Assembly: GCA_019722365.1 (NCBI GenBank)
Contig: JADFUC010000307.1
Location: forward strand, 186,001 to 250,000
Direction of reading: 5' to 3'
DNA from: Lithospermum erythrorhizon
Taxonomy: Eukaryota > Streptophyta > Magnoliopsida > Boraginales > Boraginaceae
DNA length: 64,000 nt
Shown here: piece by piece, positions 38,419 through 50,689 of the stretch
Position numbering within the stretch: position 1 is the stretch's first letter
How the letters are laid out: each line of letters begins with the position of its first letter
Program-made: the position numbers and the translations under genes
Notes under the pieces: model-generated
Databases searched by the model: none
Told to the model about the DNA's origin: nothing
What the model saw: the letters and a program-made list of their open reading frames with translations, nothing else

Positions 38419-41400
38419 ATGGCTTCTGCAATTCACACAATTTCTTTGATAAAACCATCTATATCCAACCCATTTGGTTCACCTAAGCTTCTATCTCCAC
38501 CCTCCCTCTCTTTCACTAGTAAGCTCACTTCATTTCCATATTTATTAACTCCAAACTGCTTGCTTCAATGCATCCAGTTTTGAGTTTTGTTGGTTAACTT
38601 TTTTAAGTTTTAGGAAGTTGTTTTTGTACTATTTGGTGCAATATATATGTAGAATGCTTACAGATAATGAAGCTGCTTGCTTTTTGTTACTTTCTTTGTA
38701 TCAATATGATTGTGTACTTTTGAGTTTTGATGGTTGACTTATTTATGTTTTAGGAAGTTAGTTTTGTGTGTATTGTATACTACTCCCTCCATCCCTAAAG
38801 ATTGTCATATTTTGAATTTTAATAGTTGACTTTTTTTAATTTTGAACTCAAATAACTTTTAATGTGTTATATATTTGTTTGGTAAAAATATATGAATATC
38901 TAGTATTTTCAACATACTTTAGCATTAACTTGATAATTTTGATTCAAATCAAAGTTTTAGATGTTAATTAAAATTGTAAAGTTTGTTAATCTTTGACCAT
39001 GAAGTTCAAACTTGATAATCTTTTAGGGATGGAGGAAGTATTTGATTAAATATATAGCATTTCTAACATAGTTTACTATTGTATGATAGTTGGTTGACTT
39101 TTCGGGTGTTGAATGAAGATAATTTTATTTGTGTTGTGTACTATTTGGTGAAAAATATATTGCAAGGGTATCATTTTTAACATAATTTACCATTGGATGA
39201 TAGTTGACTTTTTGAATTTAGAATGAAGGTATTTTTGTGTATGTGTTATACTATTTGGTGAAAAATATATTGTAAAGATAGCATCTTTAACATAGTTTAC
39301 TATTGTATGATGAGTTTGATTCAAATCGAAGTTAGTGTGTCCATTAAGGATACAATGTTTGTTAATTTTGACCATTGAAAATTTAAATAGACAATCTTTT
39401 TTGGATGGGGATTGGAATATGTTTCGCTTGGTTTTTATTGGATTTTTATTTGGCAGGGAGAAGATTGGTTGTGAGAGCAACAGAGACTGATACAAACGAG
39501 AGTGAGTCAACTCATAAATTGTTTTCATGTCTTCTTTTTTTTTTTTTTTTGGTTAATTTTAGCATTCTCTGAGTTAGATTAGTGTTGGATTCTTGAAGTG
39601 AGGAATGATTTGGTATTGAATTTATGATTGTTTACATTTATGGGGTTTGTTGGATATGTTTGGCAGTTAAGGCTAAGGTTCCAGATAAGGCACCTGCTGC
39701 AGATGGTTCAAGTTTTAATCAGATCCTTGGTATTAAAGGGGCTAAACAAGAAACGGTGACCGATCTTTCTTTTCTCTACCGTTAATTAATTTGGTATTTT
39801 TTTAGAATCATTTATAAATTGTTATATGATTATATCATAGTCTTTAGTGATTTTCTTCCTAATATAGAATGTAACCTGTGAAATGCAAATCAAAGTTGGA
39901 ATGTTTATAGTAGTTGCCAATTGCCTATTCTACTAGTTACGAAAAAATATTTGGAGTAAATACGGAATTTCGTAGATTGTAATAACAGTAGAACTTGTTG
40001 GGCAGTAGAGAAAAAGCTGTTGGACAGTAGAGAAAAAGCTGTTGGGGTTTATGTTGGTAACTTGGTATGACTGATAAGTGGCTCTATAGCTCACCAGCTA
40101 TACATGAATGACTTGGCAACGAAATCTCGAGCTTCATCTTGGGTCAAATGTTTTTTCCTCTTATTCTTTGTAATAAGTTTAAGATTTGTGAATCCTATAA
40201 GCCGCACCTTTCTCTTAAGTTACTTTCTTCTTATTTGATGTTACAAGGCCTTGAGTGTTTTTCTCCACAGGACATATGGAAAATCAGAGTACAACTCATG
40301 AAGCCTGTCACTTGGCCTCCTCTTATTTGGGGTGTGGTCTGTGGTGCTGCCGCTTCAGGTGATATCTTTTGATACATTATTCAATTTGTACTGCAATGCA
40401 ACTCGGAGAAACAGTGATCCTTATGTTATTGCACATCATTTTTGAATCCCGGAAAACATAGTTTATGTTACCTTCCAGTAAATATTTATTATGACACTGC
40501 CCACATTGAAATATCTGAATAAGAACATATAGAAGTAAATAAAAGTCTTGCTGCTTTCAGTAATAAGTAATGGCTGGTGAATCAGGAGCTTCCCTAACCT
40601 CATTAAACATCCAAGAAAAGCTTATAAACTTTTTTGCATTTCGAATTTTGACGAGAAGATTCTAATAGGAAATTTTCATTGGACTCCCGAGGACGTGGCA
40701 AAATCAATAGTTTGCATGCTCATGTCTGGCCCTTGTCTAACTGGATATACCCAGGTAATTGTCAATACTACAATATCATACTGTTTTAACTCGATGGAGT
40801 GCTTAAGGATACTAGTTTTACACTTTTAGCCTTGATGCTTGCAGACACTTAATGACTGGTATGACAGAGAGATAGATGCCATCAATGAACCTTATCGCCC
40901 AATCCCTTCAGGAGCTATATCAGAAAGAGATGTATGTGGTGTATTTTATATTCTCTGACTTGCTTTCGTTCAAGAAGAATGTCAGCTATATCTTGCTATT
41001 TTATTTCATAAGATTTTCTGTATCAGGTGATTACACAAATCTGGGTGCTTCTTTTAGGAGGGCTTGGTCTGGCTGGTACCTTAGATGTGTGGGCAGGTTC
41101 TTCAACTGGTCGGTGATGCCTATCCAGTATTCTCCATGAAGTGATCTGATTACTTCTTACATATTTGTTTTTTGTGGGCAGGACACGATTTCCCTGTAAT
41201 ATTTTACCTTGCACTCGGTGGATCCTTGCTATCTTACATCTATTCAGCTCCACCTCTAAAGGTTTATTTCAGTTTCATCTACAATTCTTAGTTTCTACTT
41301 CTGCATCCTTGGTCTTGTAGTTGACAACACTTCCTTTCAAAATTTTATCTCATTGCAGCTCAAACAAAATGGATGGATCGGCAATTTCGCTTTAGGAGCA

Positions 41401-43645
41401 AGTTACATCAGTTTGCCTTGGTGTGTTATCTTTTACTTCATTAGTTTAATTTAATGTCCAAAATTATGGCTGAGTTATGATCTGTCATATTTCTCTCAAG
41501 GGTTTAAATAAGATCAACTCCATTAGTTCAACCACATCTTCTCTTGTACAGGAATGCCTTTCTTTGAATTTATAACCGATCACATCTTGACATTTTCAAT
41601 GACAGGTGGGCAGGTCAAGCTTTGTTTGGTACTCTTACACCTGATATAGTTGTTCTCACACTATTGTATAGCACAGCTGGAGTATGTATGCAGAGGTAGT
41701 TTTATGATTATTCAAAGAATGAGCAGACTCTGATTATATCTTTACCTTTCAGCTGGGTATTGCCATTGTAAATGACTTCAAAAGTGTTGAAGGGGATAGA
41801 GCCATGGGACTACAGGTACACTTTTTTTGTTCAGTAATCAGTACTATTTTTATATATGATGTCTGTGTGTGTCAAGGAATCCATGTATTCAACTAACCTC
41901 CATTTTATTTTTATGTTTAGTGTGTATGTTTGAGAGGAGTAATTATAACTTTCATTAATCACTCTGCAGTCATTGCCTGTTGCCTTTGGTACTGAGGCTG
42001 CAAAATGGATATGTGTGGGGGCGATAGACATCACTCAACTATCTGTTGCAGGTAACTGCTCTTAGGGACGCTATCTGATACCATGTGCTGATGTTTTTGT
42101 CTCAACAATTTCTTTGTTATGACCAGAAGGACAATTTTCTCCCTCAAGATAGACATAATTACTTGTGAACCGTACATATGTACCACATAATGTGTAGAGT
42201 AAGATTGTCGTTACATGTATGTTATTTTTGTCGACCCTCTTATGTTCTGTAAACTTAGAGCCGTTAGAGGTCTTTGATTTAACTGAGACTACTTCATCAC
42301 CATGCTTGATCCGTAATTGTAAGACACTTAATGTGAACCAATTCCCTCTTAATTAATATAGCTATAACTTTTGCTACTTTCTTGAAATAGAATAACCAAG
42401 TAATTTTCTATTGAATTAAGTGCAACCAGACCATTTCTATAAATGAAAATGTTTCTTTGCAGGGTACCTTTTAGGAGCTGGGAAACCTTTATATGCTTTG
42501 GCCCTTTTGGGTTTGATAGTTCCGCAAGTCTTCTTCCAGGTAAAAATAGTTATTGAGATATATGTATTTTAGACTCATATAAAAGAAAAGAAAACTACAT
42601 GTACATGCAATTCCTGTTTCTCTTTTTTTTAGTTAATCTTGCAGTGTGAGTTACTTTGAGGATTGCTGACGCTATAATTTTTTTTTCCTAATTTGTTGCA
42701 GTTCAAATACTTCCTCAAGGATCCTGTTAAATATGATGTGAAATATCAGGTATCTCATCTAGTTCTAATTTTTTTTTTTTGTGAATTAGCGATGAATTTT
42801 TTTTGTGGTTAAACCACGCCTGCAAATTGAGCAGGATATAATTCTCTTAGAAGATTTGAACCTGTGACCTTTTCTATAGAAGGTATATAGAGTTACAACG
42901 AGCAATATAATGTTGGTATATAGATTACAACGAGCAATATAATTTATAGAGATACCTTTGCTAGTTCTAATGTTGGTATATAGAGTTACAACGAGCAATA
43001 TAATTTAGATGCTTGGTATATGAATGCATAATCTGGCCAGCCCTCTTGCTCCTAGACATGGTGCGCTATTATCCCCAATATATACCAATAAAAAACTTCC
43101 CCAGTCAGGTTGTCACTTGCATAACAAATGCTAGCTTTTCTCATCTTGTTTTCTCAAAGGAGAGTAGTCACTTTAAGGCTATGATTGGAATCTAATCGGA
43201 ATAGAAAAACGAAATGAAAAGTGAAGGTCTGTTTGTGGTTCTTCCTTTGCATTTATGTGTTTGATACTTGGGGAAGGAGGACATTCGACATGCTATTGTT
43301 TAGATGGAGTTTTGTTGATTGTAGAAGGGAGTCTCCTCCTTGCTGCTTCATCCCCTTGTGTTGCTAAACTCAACTGTAAAAACCATGTCCCCATCCCCTT
43401 CCTCTTCCCATTCATGTTACATAAGTACCAAATAAAATGCTTAAAAAAGCTCAATGATAGAAAACCAACGTGAGAGATCTTGCTCATCATAGCTTCATCC
43501 TGCTAATATTTGGCCATTCCCTCTTTAGCTTCTTCTTTCTCATAAAAAGCATCTGACCACTTCAACTGCATGTTTGATTCAGGCTAGCGCACAACCATTT
43601 CTGATACTTGGTCTTCTGGTCACTGCTTTGGCAACTAGCCACTGA
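38419..43645 (+). CDS. CHLG: Chlorophyll synthase, chloroplastic (15 exons, 371 aa)
   Basis: UbiA-family prenyltransferase of the thylakoid membrane that attaches a phytyl or geranylgeranyl chain to chlorophyllide, the last step of chlorophyll synthesis. Exons: 38419-38518, 39457-39501, 39667-39755, 40271-40358, 40669-40754, 40845-40931, 41027-41096, 41182-41261, 41359-41420, 41606-41681, 41753-41815, 41970-42051, 42463-42539, 42702-42749 and 43583-43645. All are GT-AG with matching phases, total 1116 nt. The first 41 residues are a Ser/Pro-rich, then basic, chloroplast transit peptide with likely cleavage near VVRA. The mature part keeps the Asp-rich prenyl-diphosphate motif NDWYDREID (139-147) and the second motif DFKSVEGD (269-276). 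Several hydrophobic segments follow, and it ends in ASAQPFLILGLLVTALATSH, almost as in Arabidopsis. The gene is intact. Introns 1 and 14 hold transposon or repeat sequence. Confidence 0.97.
38783..39038. mobile_element. Stowaway-type MITE in CHLG intron 1
   Basis: A 256-bp element with termini CTCCCTCCATCCCTAAAGAT and the inverted ATCTTTTAGGGATGGAGGAAG (one mismatch near the end), flanked by TA on both sides (38781-38782 and 39039-39040). It has no coding capacity. Confidence 0.88.
39060..39412. repeat. Second, internally repeated Stowaway-like remnant in CHLG intron 1
   Basis: Three diverged units of about 100 bases share AGCATTTCTAACATAGTTTA and ACTATTTGGTGAAAAATATA, phrases also present in MITE interiors of this window. 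The right end is CAATCTTTTTTGGATGGGGA, a decayed terminal repeat. The left terminus is lost or fused to the first MITE. Confidence 0.6.
42885..43015. repeat. Short tandem repeats in CHLG intron 14
   Basis: The phrase TATAGAGTTACAACGAGCAA followed by TATAAT recurs three times with small changes (near 42887, 42919 and 42979), with TGTTGGTATATAG between units. It lies in the largest downstream intron, between the penultimate and last exons. Confidence 0.8.
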
Positions 43646-44256
43646 TATTGGTTGGTTTTGCTGCTGCCGCCACTCTAAGGCCTGATAGATGGCATTCGAA
43701 GCAGAAACAGCATCTACATGCACAACCATCGCATTCAGTAGTATAACCAAGCCTGCTACCACTGATAATTTATGTTGTAAATGTTATCTCTACAACTGTT
43801 GGAATTCACTTCTAGTTGTTTAGTGTTTTATTGATAATGCATAATTTTTCCCTTTGAAACATAGAAAGAGAATATGGTATTTTTCCTTTGAAAGAAAGTT
43901 TGAGCTAGTTGAAATGGTTGAGATTTTTTCATGCATGTCACTTGAATAAAAACTGTGATTCTTTTGCCAAACCAAGCATTTGTCTTTCACATTACCTCCC
44001 TCAAATTAATCTCAAGCTTATTATCTTGGAACTTTGGAAGAATGTGTACACCGGTATTTAGGGATTAATTCAACATATAATCATGTAATATTCACCATTT
44101 ATCATGGTTTCAACACCCACTCTGGACGTGGAAGTTCAAATACATAACACAAGTGTCTCGTGGACCTTCATTTCATGTTTGGACGTCCGGTGTGAAAGTT
44201 AATTTCGATTTTTTAAAAACAATGTTAATGCAAATAATATCGAACACCATTCCATA
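43646..44256. other. CHLG 3' region and spacer
   Basis: The 3' UTR of chlorophyll synthase should lie in the first few hundred bases. No other gene is seen. Confidence 0.4.
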
Positions 44257-44728
44257 CATCAAAATTCATTTTAAACATTCACACTTGATGTCCAAAGAAT
44301 TATGGTTTCAATAAAACTAGATCTTAATTGCAGTTCATATTCAACTTAATATTATTTTTTTTCCTACTTTTTACCACTTTCAACATTCACGTACAGATTA
44401 ATTCTCAGAAACGAATCTTCAATCTGAACATCTAAGATCTAACTTATTTTCCGTAGGGGTCGCTAGGGGCAAAATTGATAAAAACCAACATCAAAACTCA
44501 TTTTAAACATTCACACTAAACGTCAACAAACTTCAATACCTTATCTGTTAACTATAAATAAGTATCAATTTTTATTCGTCGAGACACTTTTTCTCCTTCC
44601 TACCTATTAAAGACACTTTCAACATTTACAATATGGATCCGTCTTATAACTGAATCTTCAATCCGAACATCCAAAATGTAAGTGACGCTGACATTACTTT
44701 ACTGCCGCGCTGTAAAATTGACAAAAGG
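44257..44728. repeat. 232-base tandem duplication in the EBP1 upstream region
   Basis: Two diverged copies begin CATCAAAATTCATTTTAAAC at 44257 and CATCAAAACTCATTTTAAAC at 44489. Later shared parts are CACTTTCAACATT, GAATCTTCAATC and GAACATC. Both copies end with AAAATTGA. The offset is about 232. Confidence 0.8.
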
Positions 44729-44734
44729 TATAAT

Positions 44735-44810
44735 GGCCCAGAAGAATGGCCCTTTGAAACCCTAGCCAAAGACCCTTTATAAAGCTACAAACAGCTCTCT
44801 TAAACCCTAA
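44735..44810 (+). promoter_or_regulatory. EBP1 core promoter: site II, TATA box and telo-box
   Basis: GGCCCA at 44735-44740 is the reverse of the site II core TGGGCC. AAACCCTAG follows at 44757-44765, TTTATAAA at 44776-44783 is a good TATA box, and the telo-box AAACCCTAA is at 44802-44810 in the presumed leader. Site II plus telo-box is the known signature of plant ribosomal-protein and translation-related genes controlled by TCP factors, which fits an EBP1 gene. Confidence 0.75.
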
Positions 44811-44841
44811 TTTGCTCATAATCACCACTCCATTTACTCAG

Positions 44842-45441
44842 GTACATTTCCAATTAAATATTATTTTCAATTTATTTGATTTTGAATTTTATCTTGTATC
44901 ATATTAATTTTGACTAAATCAGATTATTTTATTGGACCTTTTCAGCTAAAATGAAGAACTTAATCATTTTCAGTTGTATTTATTTTGAATTTTATGAATT
45001 TATTCTGAATTTTATCTGGTATTAATTTTGATTAAATAGAATTATTTTGATTGATTTTCTTTAGCTAAAAGGAAGAAATTAATCAATTTGATATTTTCAT
45101 TTCAATTTATATCTGTTATCATATTGATTTTAATTAAATGGAATTACTTTGATTAATTTTCTTCAGCTAAAAGGAAGAAATTAATCAATTTCATATTTTC
45201 AGTTAAATTTATTTTGCATTTTATCTATTTTCATTTTTTTTTCAGTTAAGAGGAAGAAATCAATCAATTTGATATTTTCAATTCAAATTTGTACGAAATC
45301 AGATTATTTGGATTGTTTTTTCAGCTAAACGGAAGGAATTAATCAATTTGATATTTTTAATTCAATTGGTTTTTAATTTTATCTTGTATCCTATTGAATT
45401 TAACTATAATATGATTATTTTGGTTGTGTTTTTTTTATCAG
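44842..45441 (+). repeat. EBP1 5'-UTR intron made of tandem repeats with six copied acceptor sites
   Basis: The intron is inferred from CAG/GTACAT at 44842 and TATCAG/CTAAATCG ending at 45441. Inside, an AT-rich unit of about 80-120 bases is repeated, and each copy carries an acceptor-like TTCAGCTAAA followed by GGAAGAAATTAATCAATTT. The AGs fall at 44945, 45064 (TTAG), 45166, 45245, 45324 and 45441. Which acceptor is used cannot be told from sequence. Confidence 0.75.
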
Positions 45442-45480
45442 CTAAATCGAAAAATTTTATCGATTTGAAGGGTTAGAACG

Positions 45481-48123
45481 ATGTCGGATGATGAAAGAGA
45501 GGAGAAGGAGTTAGATCTCACATCTCCTGAAGTTGTTACTAAGTACAAAGGCGCTGCCGAGATTCTTAACAGTTAGTTTCATTTCATTTTTTCAATCATT
45601 TTTGTGTATATTTATTTATAAATTTTGTTTTTTCGTATGTGTGTTGTTTTACAGAATAATTTTAATTTGCAAAGGTAGTATTGTCTTGGTCCCGAAATGA
45701 TGGTTTGGGATTGAATTGAATTTTAATGGTCGACTCTTTATATTTGAACTCGAGTATTTTTATATTCATTGTATAAATTTTGGTGAAAATTAAGCAAATG
45801 GTAGTATTTTTAATGTACTAACATGATAATTTTGATTCAAATTAAAGTAATGTTGAGGCAATTAAGGCTATAAAGTTTGTTAATTTTGACCAATATTTTG
45901 ATTAAGAAATTAGTACTCCCTCCATCCCAAAAAGATTGTACTGTTTTAAATTTGATGTCAGGCTTTTTCAAGTTTGAACTCGTAATTTTATACTTGTTGT
46001 ATAATATTTGGTGAACAATATATCAAATGCTAATATTTTTTGTTGACTTCACTACGAACATGATAAGTTAGATTATAATAAAAGTTATGTGAGTTAATTT
46101 AGGCCACAAAGTTGGTCAGTATTGGCAGTGAAAATCAAATTGGACATCCTTTTCGGGATGGAGGGATTATAAGAAGCTGCACTGGGCTAATAAATATTGG
46201 TTATTTGGTTTATTTGCTGTTACTATTCTCTAGCGATTATTTGCTCTACATAATTTATTTGATGCTTATTTTAAGAATGTCAATTTCTGCAGAGGCATTA
46301 CAGTTAGTATTATCAGAATGCAAACCGAAAGCTAAGATTGTTGACATTTGTGAGAAGGGTGATGCCTTTATTACAGAGTGAGCAGTTTGACCGACATGTT
46401 GAATTGCTTGTATTTTCATCTTTTGTGTAATTGATTTGTCCTTTTATAATTTTTGAAACTTTCGTGCCTACTCATAGGCAAACAGGGAATATGTATAAAA
46501 ATGCTAAGAAGAAAATTGAAAAGGGTGTAGCATTCCCAACGTGCATTTCAGTAAACAATTGTGTATGCCATTTTTCACCATTAGCTGGAGATGAGACTTC
46601 CTTGGAAGAAGGTGACCTGCTGAAGATGTAAGCTTGCTTTATTTTCTATTGCTTTTTACTCTAATATGTGAAAATGTAGTCGAACATAACCCAATTTAAT
46701 ATTTCATTTGAATGTAGTGATATGGGATGTCACATAGATGGATTCATTGCTGTAGTTGGTCACACTCATGTACTTCAAGGAGGATCAGTGACGGGCAAGG
46801 CAGCAGATGTAATTGCTGCTGCCAATACTGCTGCCGAAGTTTCCTTGAGGCTTGTTAGGCCTGGGAAAAAGGTATCTCCACCTAACATTGTCATTTCAAT
46901 GTAATTGTTATCTCCAAAATTCATTGCCTTCAGTAATCATTTTATTTTTACTTGCTTTGACTAATCTTCCATGCCTATCTTGTCGTGATTTCATATGAAA
47001 TGGATAATATGGAGTGCATGTTTTTCTGAGTAATATTTCTCATGTGGTATTATTCCTTCATTGCAGAACAAAGATGTCACAGAAGCAATTCAGAAGGTGG
47101 CTGCTGCCTATGACTGCAAAATTGTTGAAGGGGTCCTTAGCCATCAGATGAAACAGTTTGTAATTGATGGAAACAAAGCCGTCTTGAGTGTTGCAAATCC
47201 AGAAACAAGGGTTGATGATGCGGAGTTTGAGGAGAATGAAGTATATTGTATCGATATTGTTGCTAGCACTGGCGAAGGCAAGGTGAAAATTCTATTGAAT
47301 ATATCAAATCATGAACATGATCTTTCTTCAATTGTTTGGGAGGTCACTCAGAAATGTTTTCCTTCTTGTAGCCCAAGCTGTTGGATGAGAAGCAAACAAC
47401 TATATACAAGAGAGCTGTTGACAGAAATTATCACTTGAAAATGAAAGCGTCTAGGTTCATCTTCAGTGAGATAAACCAGAAATTTCCAATCATGCCATTT
47501 ACAGCTAGGTTGGTGACTTCCTTTCTTGCATCTTTTTTCATAAGACTTCGTGTTGTACTATTGGGCTAATTTTAATATTATCGTATTTATTACAGGGCTT
47601 TGGAAGACAAGCGTGCTCGACTTGGACTAGTCGAATGTGTTAATCACGAACTCTTGCAGCCGTACCCGGTTCTCCATGAGAAACCTGGTATAGCTTTTTT
47701 GTTGGTATCAACAAATTAGTGGTTCATTTGTCACTTTTGGGAAATCATGTGATACTCACTTTTGGGTTTCTTCGCAGGTGACTTAGTTGCACATATAAAA
47801 TTCACTGTTCTGTTGATGCCGAATGGCTCAGACCGCATCACATCCCATCCCCTACAGGAAATTCAACCTACCAAAACAATTGATGATCCTGAGATCAAAG
47901 CTTGGCTGGCATTGGGGACAAAGACAAAGAAGAAAGGCGGTGGGAAGAAGAAGAAAGGTTAGTTAGCTGATACTCAATTCATTGTTAGTGGCAAGGTGTT
48001 GTGGTTTTGCAATAATGTTCGAAGAGCCTAAGATGTACATTATACGTATTTATAGGTAAGAAAGGTGACAATGCTGAAGAGGCAGCTGTCCCACCCCGGC
48101 AAGATGCAACACCTCAAGAATGA
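45481..48123 (+). CDS. EBP1: ERBB3-binding protein 1 homologue (PA2G4 / EBP1), 390 aa
   Basis: Member of the methionine-aminopeptidase (M24) fold family that has lost peptidase activity. Plant EBP1 promotes cell growth and organ size and is associated with ribosome biogenesis and translation, in nucleolus and cytoplasm. Coding exons: 45481-45571, 46293-46377, 46478-46627, 46718-46871, 47067-47282, 47372-47508, 47596-47687, 47778-47957 and 48056-48123, all GT-AG, total 1173 nt. The N terminus [19 protein letters not shown], then [34 protein letters not shown] and [17 protein letters not shown] follow the family along its whole length. The Lys-rich RNA-binding-like segment [16 protein letters not shown] is at about 357-372 and is split by the last intron. 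The start is the first ATG after the 5'-UTR intron. Intron 1 holds a Stowaway MITE. The gene looks intact. Confidence 0.97.
45916..46167. mobile_element. Stowaway-type MITE in EBP1 intron 1
   Basis: A 252-bp element starting CTCCCTCCATCCCAAAAAGA and ending in the inverted TTTTCGGGATGGAGGGAT, flanked by TA (45914-45915 and 46168-46169). A decayed related sequence, lacking clear ends, precedes it at about 45685-45895. Confidence 0.85.
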
Positions 48124-50340
48124 GAAATTCTTGTAATCTGTGATTTCTGCTGTTCAGTTTTGTCTACCCAATCTTAGATTTGGCCCCCTTTTGTATACCT
48201 TTGCTATCTATTTAGAAATATGTTGAATGCTAAGAATGCTAAAATGAATTGGAAAATGATGTTTCATATGTTAGATTATGGAGATTCTTGATTTTATTTT
48301 GTTGAGGTTTATGGCAGTCCACCTATTTTCCTATTTTGTTGAGGTTTATGGCAGTCCACCTATTTTCCTATGTTATGAGGTTCAAAAAGAAAGAAAATTG
48401 GGTGAACATTACCTTCCAAAGTAGTGTATTCAAAACATACGGTCGGCAAAATACTTTTGGTCTTTTTTTTTTTTTGGTAGCTATGCAATTTGTGGTTTGA
48501 ATTATTACTATAATTCACCCTGATTAGCATGTTAAAAGTTAGCAATTTTTTAGAGATGAAGGGTGTATATTTATTACATTCCCGCAATTGTGTGTTAGCG
48601 AGTTACACTATTGCAAGAGCAAAATTGCAAATGCAACAAATTTGGTCACTATTTTCTTGTTCAGTAAATTTGTTTTGACATGTTGAAGACTTGGATATTA
48701 GCCTTTAGGAGTTTCTATTTAAAAAGCTTACATCAAATTTATAAGCATCGTTTCATACATATAATAATCATTGAATTGTGAGAAAACTGATCTAACGGTC
48801 ATGATAAAACAGGAGTAGTTTAGTCTTTTTACCTTTACTTTTTAGTTGAAAAAATAATTCCAAATTTCACATATTCAAACACAGTTTTTGCTTATCGTTT
48901 TTTCGGATTTTCTCATACAGTTGCAATGGACAAAATTTGTGCTAACTGCATAAACTGCTTTTATAGTATGCTCAGTTTTTTTTTTTTTTTGAAACTAGTG
49001 ATTATTATATTAGGCTATGTGGTTGTTTGGGGAGTATGTTTGTTTCTTGTTTGTTGCGTTTGACATGGTGGAGACTGGAGAATTGAATGGTGGCGAATTT
49101 AATGGGCAAATTGCGACTACTGTGTGGAGGGAATTTGAGGGGTATTAAGTATTTGGGTCTTAGGCGTATCTTCTAAGAGGTGTTATATTGGTTGGTGGAG
49201 TTGTTTGTAGAGAAATTTGGTTAACCTTTTCGCTTTTAATTTCTAACATCATTTTCTCCTCTTGCTTTCTAAAGATACTTTTCAAGCCTCCTTTCCTCCA
49301 TACTACTCCCCTCTTTCCAACCCCTTTCTCTAACCCGACCTCCCCTTTTCACTTTCACCCCACCCCAATCCTCACCATCCCCTCCCTTCCAATCAGCCGG
49401 GCAGCTGTAGCGAGCGGGGAAGTGAGTGGGTGGAGGAGAAGGGCAGTGAGTAAATGAGGAAGTGTGCTGCATTCAGAGTGAATTAGATTTAATTTAAACG
49501 ACGCATGTTTAAGAAGAATTACTTGTTTTATTTAAAAGTCAAGGCTTAAAAACAAATAAATAAAAGCATAAGTAGAATTAAAAATCCCTTCAAGAAGGGT
49601 GCTAGTTATCCAAATTCCTCTTGCTTGTAAGGCTAGGAGAAGAACTCAATTACACCGTAATATATTACTTTCCAAAATCCAAAGATTATAGTTTACATTA
49701 ATTATTTTAACTTCACAATGTGCCATTGAGTTATTATTGATGTTTTGTACATGTGCTTAAAATTTGGCATGGCAGCGGCTGTTATTGCTCAAATCACACG
49801 GTATTAGCAAAAAAATGGGACTGAACGTATATGACATTATTATCGTCCAACCCCGCTTAGTACGCAATGGGACCGATAGCTAGCCAGTGGATACCGTCCT
49901 GCTTTTGCCGATTTCGGTGTGTCCTCATGGCATTAAAAAGCATTTTGTATCCGAATTTTGGATATTTAATCCGCATTTGCCTGGATGCTGGGATATTTTC
50001 GACCACATTATATAGATGCAAGGATTTCAAAATGTTGAAACATCCAAATTTTATTTATCAAAAGATTTATCTGCAAATTTATCAAGCTAAAAAAATACCC
50101 ATTTTGATCACTTTTAGCCATCGAACGGGTATCCAACCAGGCTCTGTTTCACCAAACCCATTAAATTAGACTAATCATATCACCTCCTTTAAGTTGGGTT
50201 TATGGCTGCAACATTATCAGTGACTCTAATTATAAATTTTGAAGATACTTAAGAATTAACATGGCACTTTTAAAAACTTAGGGACTCTTATGTAATTATC
50301 TGAAAGCGAAATCCCAAACCTTAAAACCAAAAAGAGCAAA
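48124..50340. other. Spacer downstream of EBP1
   Basis: The start is the EBP1 3' UTR. A perfect 37-bp tandem duplication (unit beginning ATTTTGTTGAGGTTTATGGC) lies at 48296-48370. A long pyrimidine-rich strand occurs at 49260-49395. A region near 49870-50160 has GGTATCCA-type ends that may come from an old hAT-like element. No protein gene is supported. Confidence 0.4.
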
Positions 50341-50352
50341 TGCCATCCTGCA

Positions 50353-50360
50353 TATATATA
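50353..50360 (+). promoter_or_regulatory. Candidate TATA box for the snoRNA cluster transcript
   Basis: TATATATA lies about 255 bases upstream of the first snoRNA, followed by a CT-rich stretch with AAGCCCTAGC. Plant snoRNA clusters are usually made from one Pol II transcript, so this is a reasonable but unproven promoter. Confidence 0.35.
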
Positions 50361-50608
50361 ACAGATCTCCCTACCCAAGCCCTAGCACAACTACGCTTCA
50401 CTTAGAATAAGTACGACCTCCAATTTTTTTTATGTTTGATTCTTTCAGGATTTCTCAACAGTTATCTTCAATGAATTGTTTTTCGTTTTTAATCCCTGGT
50501 TCAATAAGGTTTCTAATTTTCTTGTTTCTCGACTACCATTCAATGGATATCTACATATGAATGTGATTTTTTTATCAGATTAATATCTTTTTATACTTCA
50601 TTATTTCC

Positions 50609-50689
50609 CCCCCTATATGATGATTTAATTCATAAGCAATGGTTTTAGGACCAGATGAAGCTTAATGTCATAGTTACTCTGATAGGGGA
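50609..50689 (+). ncRNA. Box C/D snoRNA, predicted 25S rRNA helix-69 methylation guide (copy 1)
   Basis: C box ATGATGA at 50617-50623 and D box CTGA at 50679-50682 are closed by a terminal stem CCCCTA (5') with TAGGGG (3'). An internal AGATGAAG near 50653 may be box C'. The 12 bases directly upstream of box D, GTCATAGTTACT (50667-50678), are perfectly complementary to the conserved 25S sequence AGUAACUAUGAC in helix 69. By the D-plus-5 rule the methylated nucleotide is the A before the C of GUAAC, which I equate with yeast 25S A2256 (snR63 target) from memory. The length of about 80 nt is normal for the class. Confidence 0.88.

Noticed and set aside
42885..43015. Regular short repeats that could suggest a CRISPR array
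   Set aside because: The setting is a plant intron, units are irregular, and spacers are related; it is an ordinary tandem repeat.
49188..49472. Open frames of about 90 and 67 residues
   Set aside because: They are low-complexity translations of a pyrimidine-rich strand, without splice or domain support.
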